DNA of 18,000 bases from Gracilibacteraceae bacterium. GTDB lineage: Bacteria > Bacillota > Desulfitobacteriia > Desulfitobacteriales > Syntrophobotulaceae. The notes under the pieces are model-generated. The model saw only the letters and a list, made by a program, of their open reading frames with translations. It had not been told where the DNA came from and searched no databases. Below, one piece after another: positions 1 through 7,228 of the stretch; the stretch's first letter is position 1, and each line of letters begins with the position of its first letter. Location: NCBI GenBank assembly GCA_031255985.1, contig JAIRRL010000053.1, positions 1 through 18,000 on the forward strand, in the 5' to 3' direction. A program made the position numbers and the translations under genes.

Positions 1-41
1 ATTTCGAGTCGTTCTCGTTATGACCGCTTCGATACTCCTCC
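1..41 (-). tRNA. tRNA-Ser (anticodon CGA), 5' portion, cut by window edge
   Basis: Read on the minus strand from 41 down to 1, the sequence folds as the first half of a serine tRNA. The 5' acceptor strand GGAGGAG (41-35) is followed by T8 A9. The D arm has a 3-bp stem, TCG (32-30) with CGA (17-15), and a loop carrying the conserved A and GG. After G26 comes the anticodon stem strand AACGA (13-9) and a 7-base loop CTCGAAA (8-2), giving anticodon CGA, which reads the UCG codon. Base 1 gives T39, the first base of the expected returning strand TCGTT. The variable arm, T arm and acceptor 3' strand lie outside the window. The D-arm sequence matches bacterial serine tRNAs closely. What would refute the call is absence of a long variable arm and a CTCCTCC acceptor strand just to the left. 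Confidence 0.9.
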
Positions 42-59
42 GGATGTTTCAACCCGGTT

Positions 60-80
60 CCGTCCTTTGGAAAAGGACGG
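60..80 (-). other. Perfect 9-bp hairpin in the tRNA-Ser 5' leader
   Basis: CCGTCCTTT (60-68) and AAAGGACGG (72-80) are exact reverse complements separated by three bases. The hairpin lies between the predicted minus-strand promoter (100-128) and the tRNA 5' end (41), so it would sit in the precursor leader about 18 bases from the RNase P cut site. No T run follows it on either strand, so it is not a standard intrinsic terminator. Its role is unknown; it may shape leader processing or be a remnant. Confidence 0.6.
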
Positions 81-99
81 CAATCGGGCCGCTCGCTCT

Positions 100-128
100 A
101 TTATAAAACAATCTCAACCAAAATTCAA
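100..128 (-). promoter_or_regulatory. Predicted sigma-A promoter for tRNA-Ser
   Basis: On the minus strand TTGAAT (128-123) is followed after exactly 17 bases by a perfect TATAAT (105-100). The predicted start site is near 93-94, giving a leader of about 52 bases before the tRNA at 41. The bases just downstream of the -10 (AGAGCGAG) are fairly GC-rich, as in many stable-RNA promoters. That regulatory reading is inference; the hexamers and spacing are seen directly. Confidence 0.7.
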
Positions 129-182
129 TCGGGCAACCAAATATATTCAACGCCAAACGCCGTGACTTTTTTTAGTTTTATG

Positions 183-206
183 GTGGACGATCAGTGGACG
201 ATCCAC
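183..206. repeat. 11-bp-period direct repeat with small hairpin, upstream of the def promoter
   Basis: GTGGACGATC occurs at 183-192 and again at 194-203, one helical turn apart. The second copy continues to CCAC, so GTGGA (194-198) and TCCAC (202-206) also form a short inverted repeat. The block lies about 23 bases before the def -35 box. It has the geometry of a protein-binding site, but no known operator is recognised. Confidence 0.5.
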
Positions 207-228
207 GCTTCTCTCGCCGCGGCGCCTG

Positions 229-257
229 TTGCAATCGGCCCGCGTTTGCGGTATAAT
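229..257 (+). promoter_or_regulatory. Predicted sigma-A promoter for def and downstream genes
   Basis: TTGCAA (229-234) and a perfect TATAAT (252-257) are separated by 17 bases. The predicted start site near 264 leaves a 5' UTR of about 36 bases before the def ATG. This is the only convincing plus-strand promoter I can see in the window, so it may drive a long downstream transcript. Confidence 0.75.
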
Positions 258-299
258 ATCCTCATGATTGGATCGTGCGGCGCGAAAGGCGGTAAATAA

Positions 300-803
300 A
301 TGGCTGTTTATAAGATATTAGGTGAAAACGAGCCTTCCTTGCGTGAAAAATCAAAGCCTGTGCCTAAAATCACGCCGAATATTCACAAATTGCTGGATAA
401 TTTGGCGGAAACGATGTACGACGCCGGGGGCGTGGGTTTAGCCGCGCCGCAAATCGGCGTGCCTAAGCGCGTTTTCGTGGTGGATATCGGCGAAGGTTTG
501 CACGAATTGATCAATCCGGCCATCGTCAGATGGAGCGAGGAAGAGGAAATCGACCACGAAGGCTGTTTAAGCATCCCGGAAAAGCTGGGAGACGTGAGCC
601 GCGCTCTCGCGATTACGCTGGAAGGGCGCAACCGCGCCGGAGAAACGGTGACAATCGAGGCGGAAGGCTATTTTGCCCGCGCCCTGCAGCATGAAACAGA
701 TCATTTGGACGGCGTTCTTTTTACCGACAGAGCCGAGGCTGTTTACGCGCGGCCGCCGGAAAGCGGCGCGGACGGGGAGGAACGGGAGGCGGAAGAACCG
801 TAA
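300..803 (+). CDS. def: Peptide deformylase
   Basis: Removes the formyl group from the N-terminal formyl-methionine of nascent proteins at the ribosome exit; a metal-dependent (usually iron) hydrolase. At 167 residues it has normal family length. All three family motifs are present: GVGLAAPQ in the N-terminal half, EGCLS with the metal-ligand Cys89, and HETDH with ligands His131 and His135 and catalytic Glu132. The last ~25 residues form an acidic, low-complexity tail rich in Glu and Ala that adds nothing to the catalytic core. The ATG is preceded by AAGGCGGT (286-293), a near-complete Shine-Dalgarno match at good spacing. It is the first gene of the plus-strand run; the polA start follows the stop by two bases, so the two are probably co-transcribed. 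In many Bacillota def sits beside priA and fmt; neither is present here. Confidence 0.97.
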   Translation: MAVYKILGENEPSLREKSKPVPKITPNIHKLLDNLAETMYDAGGVGLAAPQIGVPKRVFVVDIGEGLHELINPAIVRWSEEEEIDHEGCLSIPEKLGDVSRALAITLEGRNRAGETVTIEAEGYFARALQHETDHLDGVLFTDRAEAVYARPPESGADGEEREAEEP

Positions 804-805
804 GC

Positions 806-3517
806 ATGGAAAGATTGTTGATTATTGACGGCAATAGCCTGGCTAACCGGGCTTTTTACGCGATGCCGGTTCTTACCTCGCCGGACGGCCTGCCGACGAA
901 TGTGCTGCACGGATTTCTGACGACTCTTTTTCAGTTGGAAAAACAGCATCAGCCGACGCATATAGCTGTTGCTTTCGATAAAACCAAGGCGACGGTGCGG
1001 ATAGCGATGTACGCGGAGTACAAAGCGCAGCGCAAACCGACGCCGGAGGGCTTGCGGCCGCAGTTCGACTATCTGAAGGAAGTGCTGCGGACGATGGAAA
1101 TTCCGGTGCTGGAGTTGGAAGGCTACGAGGCGGACGACGTGATCGCTTGCGTAACGCGGCGGGCGGCGCGGGAGGGGATGGAAGTTCATATTGTCACCGG
1201 CGACAGGGACGCGCTGCAATTAGTGGCGCCGACTGTCAAAGTCTATCTGGCGCGGGGCAAATCCGAGACGGAGATGTATGACGAAGCCAAGATAGAGGAA
1301 AAATATGGATTAACCCCGGAACGAATCGTCGATCTCAAGGGCCTGATGGGAGACAGTTCAGACAATATCCCCGGCGTTCCGGGCGTGGGGGAAAAAACCG
1401 CGCTGAAGCTGCTTCACGCTTACGGCACTGTCGAAAACGTGCTGGCCCGCAGCGCGGAAGTTCAGGGGGCCAAACTGCGCGAAGCTCTGACCGTTCACGC
1501 GGAACAGGCATTATTGAGCAAAAAACTGGCCGCGATGATTGACGATTTGCCGCTGACGCTGGAGCTGGATGAGCTAAAACAGCCGCATCCCTCTCCGGAA
1601 GCCGTCTTGACGGTTTTTCACCGCTACGGCCTGCATAAAATATCACAATTGTGGCGGCGGGATCACAAGGCCGACCTGGAAACACCGACCCCCGCGCCCG
1701 CCGCTCCTGCGTCCGCTACGCCTGTCGCTCCTGCTCAGACCGTCTCCGCGCCCGTCCCGCCCGGCGCGGACGCCGCTGTGGGCGGGACGCCGGTTTGGAA
1801 GAACCGGAACGCTCCGGCGCCGACGCGGCTCGATCCGTCTGCCTGGCCCGACCGCCTGAGCGCGTGGCGCTCGGCCGGCGCGCGCGTATACCTCGTTTAC
1901 CGGCGCGACGGCCAAAAAAACGGGCGCTGGGCGGAGCTGGGCGTCTGGGACGGCGTAACCGTATATGAATATGAGCGGCCGGCGGCGGGCGCGTCTGATA
2001 CGGCGGAGCGCCAGTGGCTGGATTTTTTCGCCGATCCGGCCGCGCCGAAAATACTGGCGGACGCCAAACCGCTGTATTCCGCTCTGCTGGCGGAAGGCGC
2101 CTCCCTGCGGGGAGTCGAGCTTGACGTCGCCCTGGCCGCTTATCTCCTTGATCCGGGCCGCGGCGATAACGGCGTCGCCGACTGGCTGCGCGGGCCTGAC
2201 GCGGGCCTTTTCGGACCGGGAGCGGGAGAGGAAGCCTGGCGGCTGGGCCAGCTCGCCTCTGTTTACGCCGCCCGCTTGGAAGATCTGGGTCTGGGCGAAT
2301 TGCTGCGGACAGTAGAACAGCCGCTGACGCCGATACTCGCGGCGATGGAACTGGAAGGCATCGGCGTTGACCGGCAGCGGCTCGAAGGATTCGGCGCCGA
2401 GCTGGAAGAGCGTTTAGCGGCGCTGGAGACGGAAATATACTCTCTGGCCGGCGGCCCTTTTAACATTAATTCGCCGCGGCGCTTGGGCCAATTGCTCTTT
2501 GAAACCCTCGGCCTGCCGGGCAAAAAAAAGACCAAGACCGGTTACGCCACCGACGCCGAAACTTTGGACGAATTACGGGGCGCGCATCCCATCATTGACA
2601 AGATCCTACTCTACCGGCAACTGAGCAAATTATTGTCCACTTATGTGCGCGGGCTGCTGGGCGAAATGAGGGAAGGCCGCGTTCACACGACCTTTCAGCA
2701 AATGGCGACGGCGACCGGCCGCCTGTCCAGCACGGAACCAAATCTGCAAAACATACCCATTCGTTTGGAGGAAGGGCGCAGACTGCGCAAAGCTTTTCAC
2801 CCGTCCGGCGCGGATATGGTGTTGTTTTCCGCCGATTATTCCCAGATTGAACTCCGCATACTCGCTCATTATTCCGCCGACCCGCTTTTGTGCGAATCTT
2901 TCCGTCTCGGCCAGGATGTACACGCCCGCACGGCGGCGGAAGTTTTTCAGACCCCCTTGAGCGAAGTGACGCCAGACTTGCGCCGTCAGGCCAAGGCGGT
3001 TAATTTCGGACTCATGTACGGTCTGACTGAATTCGGCCTGGCCCGCGACGTCGGCGTTTCCCGCGAAGAGGCCCGGCTTTATATGACGCAATATTTTGCC
3101 CGTTACGGCGGGGTGAAAGATTATCTGGATCGGGTGGTGGAAGAAGCGAAAAAAAACGGCTGCGTGCGCACCTTGCTGGGCAGAATCCGCCGAATTCCGG
3201 AACTCGCCCACGGTAATTACGCGACGCGGCAGTTCGGGGCGCGCGTGGCTAAAAACACGCCGGTGCAGGGTACGGCGGCGGACATCATGAAAATCGCCAT
3301 GCTGAGGACGGAAAAGGCTTTGGCCGGCTTGCCGGCCCAGATGCTGCTGCAAGTACACGACGAATTGGTCATTCAGACAGCGCCCGCGGCGCTGCCTGTA
3401 GTAGCGGCGCGGGTGCGGGAAGCGATGGAAGGCGCTTATGAACTCATTGTTCCGCTTGTCGTTGATGTTAAAACAGGGCCTAACTGGTATGATATGCACA
3501 AGCTGGAGGGATACTGA
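806..3517 (+). CDS. polA: DNA polymerase I (5' nuclease plus polymerase; proofreading site degenerate)
   Basis: Fills gaps, removes RNA primers from Okazaki fragments and acts in excision repair. Domains in order: 5' nuclease (about 1-290; Asp8 in IIDGN, YEADD, GDRD, and a helix-hairpin-helix around GVPGVGEKTA); an Ala/Pro-rich linker (about 293-330); a 3'-5' exonuclease-like domain (about 335-500); and the family A polymerase (about 500-903). Motif A is DYSQIELR with Asp677; motif B runs from Arg726 to Gly739, with Lys730, Phe734 and Tyr738; motif C is VHDE with Asp852. The exonuclease-like domain lacks the DxE metal-binding pair, so proofreading is predicted to be absent, as in Bacillus and Thermus enzymes. 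Length 903 is slightly above usual, partly from the linker. The stop overlaps the mutM ATG by one base. Confidence 0.98.
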   Translation: MERLLIIDGNSLANRAFYAMPVLTSPDGLPTNVLHGFLTTLFQLEKQHQPTHIAVAFDKTKATVRIAMYAEYKAQRKPTPEGLRPQFDYLKEVLRTMEIPVLELEGYEADDVIACVTRRAAREGMEVHIVTGDRDALQLVAPTVKVYLARGKSETEMYDEAKIEEKYGLTPERIVDLKGLMGDSSDNIPGVPGVGEKTALKLLHAYGTVENVLARSAEVQGAKLREALTVHAEQALLSKKLAAMIDDLPLTLELDELKQPHPSPEAVLTVFHRYGLHKISQLWRRDHKADLETPTPAPAAPASATPVAPAQTVSAPVPPGADAAVGGTPVWKNRNAPAPTRLDPSAWPDRLSAWRSAGARVYLVYRRDGQKNGRWAELGVWDGVTVYEYERPAAGASDTAERQWLDFFADPAAPKILADAKPLYSALLAEGASLRGVELDVALAAYLLDPGRGDNGVADWLRGPDAGLFGPGAGEEAWRLGQLASVYAARLEDLGLGELLRTVEQPLTPILAAMELEGIGVDRQRLEGFGAELEERLAALETEIYSLAGGPFNINSPRRLGQLLFETLGLPGKKKTKTGYATDAETLDELRGAHPIIDKILLYRQLSKLLSTYVRGLLGEMREGRVHTTFQQMATATGRLSSTEPNLQNIPIRLEEGRRLRKAFHPSGADMVLFSADYSQIELRILAHYSADPLLCESFRLGQDVHARTAAEVFQTPLSEVTPDLRRQAKAVNFGLMYGLTEFGLARDVGVSREEARLYMTQYFARYGGVKDYLDRVVEEAKKNGCVRTLLGRIRRIPELAHGNYATRQFGARVAKNTPVQGTAADIMKIAMLRTEKALAGLPAQMLLQVHDELVIQTAPAALPVVAARVREAMEGAYELIVPLVVDVKTGPNWYDMHKLEGY

Positions 3518-4338
3518 TGCCGGAATTGCCGGAAGTAGAAACCATCAGGCGGACGCTCGCTCCTCATATCCTGGGCCAGACCATCAAAAAAGTCCGGGTC
3601 GTCTGGCCGGGCGCCTTTGTTTTGCCGGCCAAAATGACGCCGGCGCGCGCCTTGCGCGGCCGCGCCGTCGTTTCCCTCAACCGGCGCGGCAAATATCTGT
3701 TGCTGGGCTTGGATGACGGCTCGACTATAGTGGCGCATTTTCGCATGACCGGCTCTTTCGTCTTTTATCCGCGGCCGCGGGCCGGGAGCAAGCACACCCA
3801 TGTGATCATCAGCCTGACCGCCGGCCAGCTTCATTATACCGACCAGCGCAAATTCGGCCGTCTCCAGTTTGTGCCGGCGGGGGAACTGGCTGCTTTGGCC
3901 TGCTTGAATAAACTGGGGCCGGAGCCGATCGCGGAAGATTTTGATTTGGAATATTTTGCCAAAAAACTGGACAATAAAAAAAGCGCGATCAAGGCCGCCT
4001 TGCTGGATCAAACCATAATATGCGGTTTGGGCAATATTTATGCGGACGAAGCGCTTTTTCGCGCCGGGATTCTGCCTTTTCGGCCAGCCGGCAGTCTCAA
4101 ACTCTCCGAGCTTTTCCTCCTGTACGACGCGGTGCGCGTGACTTTGCGGGAAGGCATAGAGTCCGGCGGCACGACTTTTCGCGATTATAAAGACGCGGAC
4201 GGGCACAGCGGTTCTTTTCAAAACCGGCTGCGGGTGTACGGGCGGGGAGGGTTGCCCTGCCTGAACTGCGGCCGCGCGCTCACTAAAATCAAAGTCAGCG
4301 GCCGCGCGAGCGTTTATTGCGCCGATTGCCAGCATTGA
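3517..4338 (+). CDS. mutM: Formamidopyrimidine-DNA glycosylase (Fpg/MutM)
   Basis: Base-excision repair enzyme that removes 8-oxoguanine and formamidopyrimidines and cleaves the resulting abasic site. The protein starts MPELPEVE; after methionine removal Pro2 is the Schiff-base nucleophile and Glu3 the catalytic acid. RRGKYLLL carries the conserved lysine (Lys59). The helix-two-turn-helix region includes GLGNIYADEALF. The C-terminal zinc finger has Cys248, Cys251, Cys268 and Cys271, with the conserved arginine in SGRASVYC. Length 273 is typical. The start is coupled to polA through TGATG. In many Bacillota polA-mutM is followed by coaE; here an ABC-F gene follows instead. Confidence 0.97.
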   Translation: MPELPEVETIRRTLAPHILGQTIKKVRVVWPGAFVLPAKMTPARALRGRAVVSLNRRGKYLLLGLDDGSTIVAHFRMTGSFVFYPRPRAGSKHTHVIISLTAGQLHYTDQRKFGRLQFVPAGELAALACLNKLGPEPIAEDFDLEYFAKKLDNKKSAIKAALLDQTIICGLGNIYADEALFRAGILPFRPAGSLKLSELFLLYDAVRVTLREGIESGGTTFRDYKDADGHSGSFQNRLRVYGRGGLPCLNCGRALTKIKVSGRASVYCADCQH

Positions 4339-4339
4339 C

Positions 4340-6214
4340 GTGAGTATACTGGCGGCAAGCGGCCTGGAGATGGACATAGCGGGAGAATCCCTTTGGCGCG
4401 GGGTTTCTTTTCGCCTGGAAGCCGGGGAAAAAGCCGGGTTAGCCGGGCCGAACGGCGCGGGAAAGACGACGCTGCTCAAAGTGTTGCTGGGAGAGCTGAC
4501 GCCCGCGCGGGGGGAAGTTTTTACCGCCCGGAAACCGGGTTATCTGCCGCAGGAGCGGGCAGCGGCGGCGGACGGGGGCGAGGCTTCGGTCTGGGAGGTT
4601 CTGCTGGGGGAACGGCGGGACATCATCGCTTTGCGGGCGGCGCTACGAGAAGCGGAAGAAAAAATAAGCCGCGCCACCGAGGAAAACTCCTTGGATCTGG
4701 CGCGGTACGGCGCGCTGACGGAGAGCTACGAAGCGGCGGGCGGTTACGCGCTGGAAGCGGACGCGCGCCGTATTCTCGCCGGGTTGGGCCTGGCGGCCTT
4801 GGGGAAGGAAAAAAGCCGCGCCCTCTCCGGCGGGCAAAAGACCCGCCTGGCTTTGGCCCGTTTATTGCTGGCCGCGCCGGAACTGCTCCTGCTGGATGAA
4901 CCGACGAACCATCTGGACTTGGAGGCGCTGGAGTGGCTGGAGAATTTCTTAGCCTCATACCGGGGGGCGGCGCTGATCGTCTCCCATGACCGCTATTTTC
5001 TCGACCGGGTAGTTCAGCGCGTTTTCTGGCTGGAAGGCGGCGAACTCCGCCTATACGCCGGGAATTATTCCGCCGTAGAGCTGCTGAGGGCGCGCGAACT
5101 GGAAACCGAGCGCAGAAACGCCGAGCAAAGCGCGCGCAAAATCGCCGCCCTGGAAGAATATATCCGCCGTTACAGCGCGGGCGTCAAAGCGCGGCAGGCC
5201 AGGGGCAGGGGGAAGCAATTGGCGCGCTTGACGCCGGCCGCCGCCCCGGCGCGGGAAAAAACCCTGCGCTTCAACCTGGAGAGCGGCGGGCGAACGGGCG
5301 ATATTGTCCTTGCCGTTGACGGCTTGACTGTCGCTTACGGGTCGCGTCTTATCCTGCGAAATATAAGTTTTACCTTGCGCCGGGGCGAAAAAACCGCTCT
5401 GCTTGGGGCCAACGGGATTGGGAAAACGACTTTGCTGCGGGCGGTGACGCGGGAAATCCCTTTCGGCGGCCGGATAGAATTTGGCGCCAATGTCCGGGCG
5501 GTGTATTATTCCCAGGAGCGCGGCGACATCGGCGCGGGCGGAACGCCGCTGGAGGTTCTGCGCGCCGTTTCACGGGCGGACGACGGTGAATTGCGCTCCC
5601 GGCTTGCCCGTTTTGGCTTTCGCGGCGCGGACGCCCTGAAGCCGGTTCAGGGGTTGTCCGGCGGTGAAAAAAGCCGCCTGGCTCTCTGCCGCCTTTTTCT
5701 GGCAAAAGGAAATCTGTTGCTGTTGGACGAACCGACTAATCATATCGACGCCACGACGCGCGAGGCGCTGGAGGAAGCGCTGATCGCCTATGAAGGAGCG
5801 GTGCTGGTTATTTCGCATGATCGTTATTTTCTCGACCGGACGGTGAACCGGGTAGGCGCGCTTACCTCTGACTCGCTCCGTCTCTGGGAAGGGGATTATT
5901 CAGCTTATCGCCGCTTTCGGCAGGAAGAGGACGAGGCGGCGAAGGCGGCAGCGCGGCGACGGCCGGATTCCGGGCGGGAAGAATGGGAGCGGGAGCGGCT
6001 TTTGCGCCGTCAGGCCACGCGGGCGCAGGATCAGAAGGCGGAATTGGAACGAACCGTCGCCGAACGGGAGGCGGCTCTGGCGGCGGCGGAGCAGGCGGCT
6101 TTAGCGGCGGGCGGCGATTATGAACAGGCGGCGGCCTGGCATGAAAAAGCGGAGACGCTGCGGGCGGAGCTGGATCAGTTGCTGACGCGCTGGGTCGGGC
6201 TGCCGGATGGCTGA
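4340..6214 (+). CDS. ABC-F family ATPase, two nucleotide-binding domains
   Basis: ABC-F proteins have paired ATPase domains but no membrane segments and act on ribosomes in translation factor or antibiotic-protection roles. Domain 1 has GPNGAGKTT (36-44), LSGGQ (162-166), Walker B ending DE at 186-187 and the H-loop His216. A basic, partly helical linker (about 240-320) corresponds to the P-site-facing interdomain region. Domain 2 has GANGIGKTT (356-364), LSGGE (439-443), Asp463-Glu464 and His493. Residues about 525-615 are Glu/Ala/Arg-rich and predicted to be a coiled coil, as in Uup-like members. The start is GTG, one base after the mutM stop; it gives the N-terminus expected for the first beta strand, whereas the next ATG would remove it. 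The subfamily (Uup, YdiF or a resistance type) cannot be set by eye; the housekeeping context favours a general factor. Confidence 0.93.
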   Translation: MSILAASGLEMDIAGESLWRGVSFRLEAGEKAGLAGPNGAGKTTLLKVLLGELTPARGEVFTARKPGYLPQERAAAADGGEASVWEVLLGERRDIIALRAALREAEEKISRATEENSLDLARYGALTESYEAAGGYALEADARRILAGLGLAALGKEKSRALSGGQKTRLALARLLLAAPELLLLDEPTNHLDLEALEWLENFLASYRGAALIVSHDRYFLDRVVQRVFWLEGGELRLYAGNYSAVELLRARELETERRNAEQSARKIAALEEYIRRYSAGVKARQARGRGKQLARLTPAAAPAREKTLRFNLESGGRTGDIVLAVDGLTVAYGSRLILRNISFTLRRGEKTALLGANGIGKTTLLRAVTREIPFGGRIEFGANVRAVYYSQERGDIGAGGTPLEVLRAVSRADDGELRSRLARFGFRGADALKPVQGLSGGEKSRLALCRLFLAKGNLLLLDEPTNHIDATTREALEEALIAYEGAVLVISHDRYFLDRTVNRVGALTSDSLRLWEGDYSAYRRFRQEEDEAAKAAARRRPDSGREEWERERLLRRQATRAQDQKAELERTVAEREAALAAAEQAALAAGGDYEQAAAWHEKAETLRAELDQLLTRWVGLPDG

Positions 6215-6256
6215 ACGGACGCCGGCCGCATAATTTATGATTTTTGAGGAAAAAGG

Positions 6257-6649
6257 ATGGTCGAAATGACGCAGCTAAACAAAGCAGGGCGGGCGGAAAC
6301 CACCGTCGCCGCCCTGAATACGGCGGCGACGATGAAAAGCGGCTCGCTGCCGGTTTTTGCCACCCCGGCCCTGATCGCCCTGATGGAGGAAGCGGCCGTG
6401 AACGCCCTGGATTTGCGGGCGGGGGAAACAAGCGTCGGCGTTCTCGTCCACGTCGCCCATACAGCCGCCACGCCTGTCGGTATGCGGGTATGGGCGGAGG
6501 CGAAAGTGACCGGGCAGGAGGGGCGAAAATTGTTTTTTCACGTGAGCGCGGCGGATGAGCGCGGCCCTGTCGGCGAAGGCCGGCATGAGCGCGTTATCGT
6601 GTCCGAAGCCGATTTTTTGGCGAAAGCGCGGAACAAACCGGGCGCCTGA
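6257..6649 (+). CDS. FlK-like hotdog-fold thioesterase
   Basis: A 130-residue single-domain protein that resembles the fluoroacetyl-CoA thioesterase FlK of Streptomyces cattleya. The catalytic triad can be aligned by eye: Thr36 in VFATPAL (FlK Thr42), Glu44 in LMEEA (FlK Glu50) and His68 in HTAATPVG (FlK His76). The later segment GEGRHERVIV also matches the FlK pattern. Expected role is hydrolysis of an acyl-CoA thioester. The substrate is not predictable; most homologues outside fluoroacetate producers are uncharacterised and need not act on fluoroacetyl-CoA. GAGGA at 6246-6250 gives a good ribosome binding site for the ATG at 6257; Met4 (6266) is an alternative start. The 42-base gap before it shows no clear promoter, and the YigZ gene follows after 3 bases. 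Confidence 0.85.
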   Translation: MVEMTQLNKAGRAETTVAALNTAATMKSGSLPVFATPALIALMEEAAVNALDLRAGETSVGVLVHVAHTAATPVGMRVWAEAKVTGQEGRKLFFHVSAADERGPVGEGRHERVIVSEADFLAKARNKPGA

Positions 6650-6652
6650 GCC

Positions 6653-7222
6653 GTGACGCGCGTTATAACCACAGAAACGCGGGCGGAGCGAGTCATAGAC
6701 AAATCGCGTTTTATAGCCCGGCTCACGCCGGTGGCGGATATGGCGGCGGTAACGGCGGCGCTGGCCGAAACCAGGCGCATTTGGCCGGACGCCCGCCACT
6801 ATGTTTATGCCTGGCGGTTGCGGGACGGCGGGCGGGAAAAATGCTCAGACGACGGCGAACCGCGGGGAACAGGCGGGCGGCCGCTGCTGAGTCTGCTGCA
6901 ACGGGCGCAAATTCAGGACGCGCTGCTGGTGGTGACCCGCTATTTTGGCGGCGTGCTGCTGGGCACGGGCGGTCTGACCAGGGCTTACGCCGGCACGGCC
7001 CAGTTGGCGCTGGCGCAGGCGGAAATCATCGTCCCCCGCGCCTACGTTTCTTATACGCTTGAACTGAACTACGCCTTATATGAAAAAGCGAAACACTTTC
7101 TCGCCGGGCTGGAGGCGATCATAGAAAAAGAGGAATTTGCCGCCGGAGTTACCGTCGCCTTCGCCTTGCCGGCGGAAAAAGCGGAGATATGGGAAAAACA
7201 GGCGGCCGAATGGAGAGTGTGA
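6653..7222 (+). CDS. YigZ/IMPACT family protein
   Basis: Member of the UPF0029/IMPACT family (E. coli YigZ, Bacillus YvyE). The eukaryotic relative IMPACT regulates Gcn2 signalling; the bacterial role is not settled, though nucleic-acid or translation-related functions are suspected. The N-terminal domain (about 10-125) carries the family signatures SDDGEP (65-70), TRYFGG (95-100) and LGTGGLTRAY (103-112). The C-terminal part (about 130-189) fits the DUF1949 ferredoxin-like domain. At 189 residues it is a little shorter than YigZ. The start is GTG at 6653, three bases after the thioesterase stop, suggesting coupling. No catalytic site is obvious. Confidence 0.92.
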   Translation: MTRVITTETRAERVIDKSRFIARLTPVADMAAVTAALAETRRIWPDARHYVYAWRLRDGGREKCSDDGEPRGTGGRPLLSLLQRAQIQDALLVVTRYFGGVLLGTGGLTRAYAGTAQLALAQAEIIVPRAYVSYTLELNYALYEKAKHFLAGLEAIIEKEEFAAGVTVAFALPAEKAEIWEKQAAEWRV

Positions 7223-7228
7223 TTGAAA

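Noticed and set aside
1..165. Plus-strand open frame of 54 codons ending at TGA 163-165, as the tail of an upstream gene
   Set aside because: It covers the minus-strand tRNA and its promoter, has no recognisable protein pattern, and is better explained by chance.
158..180. T-run at 167-173 as an intrinsic terminator
   Set aside because: No GC-rich stem precedes the T run on the plus strand; the only strong hairpin (60-80) is about 90 bases away.
24..299. Open plus-strand frame of about 91 codons running to TAA just before def
   Set aside because: No start codon until GTG 162, no ribosome binding site, and it spans the def promoter; the translation looks like non-coding sequence.
4393..4899. 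Second plus-strand frame inside the ABC-F gene
   Set aside because: Gly/Arg-rich shadow frame; the ABC-F frame has all motifs in the correct order without a break.
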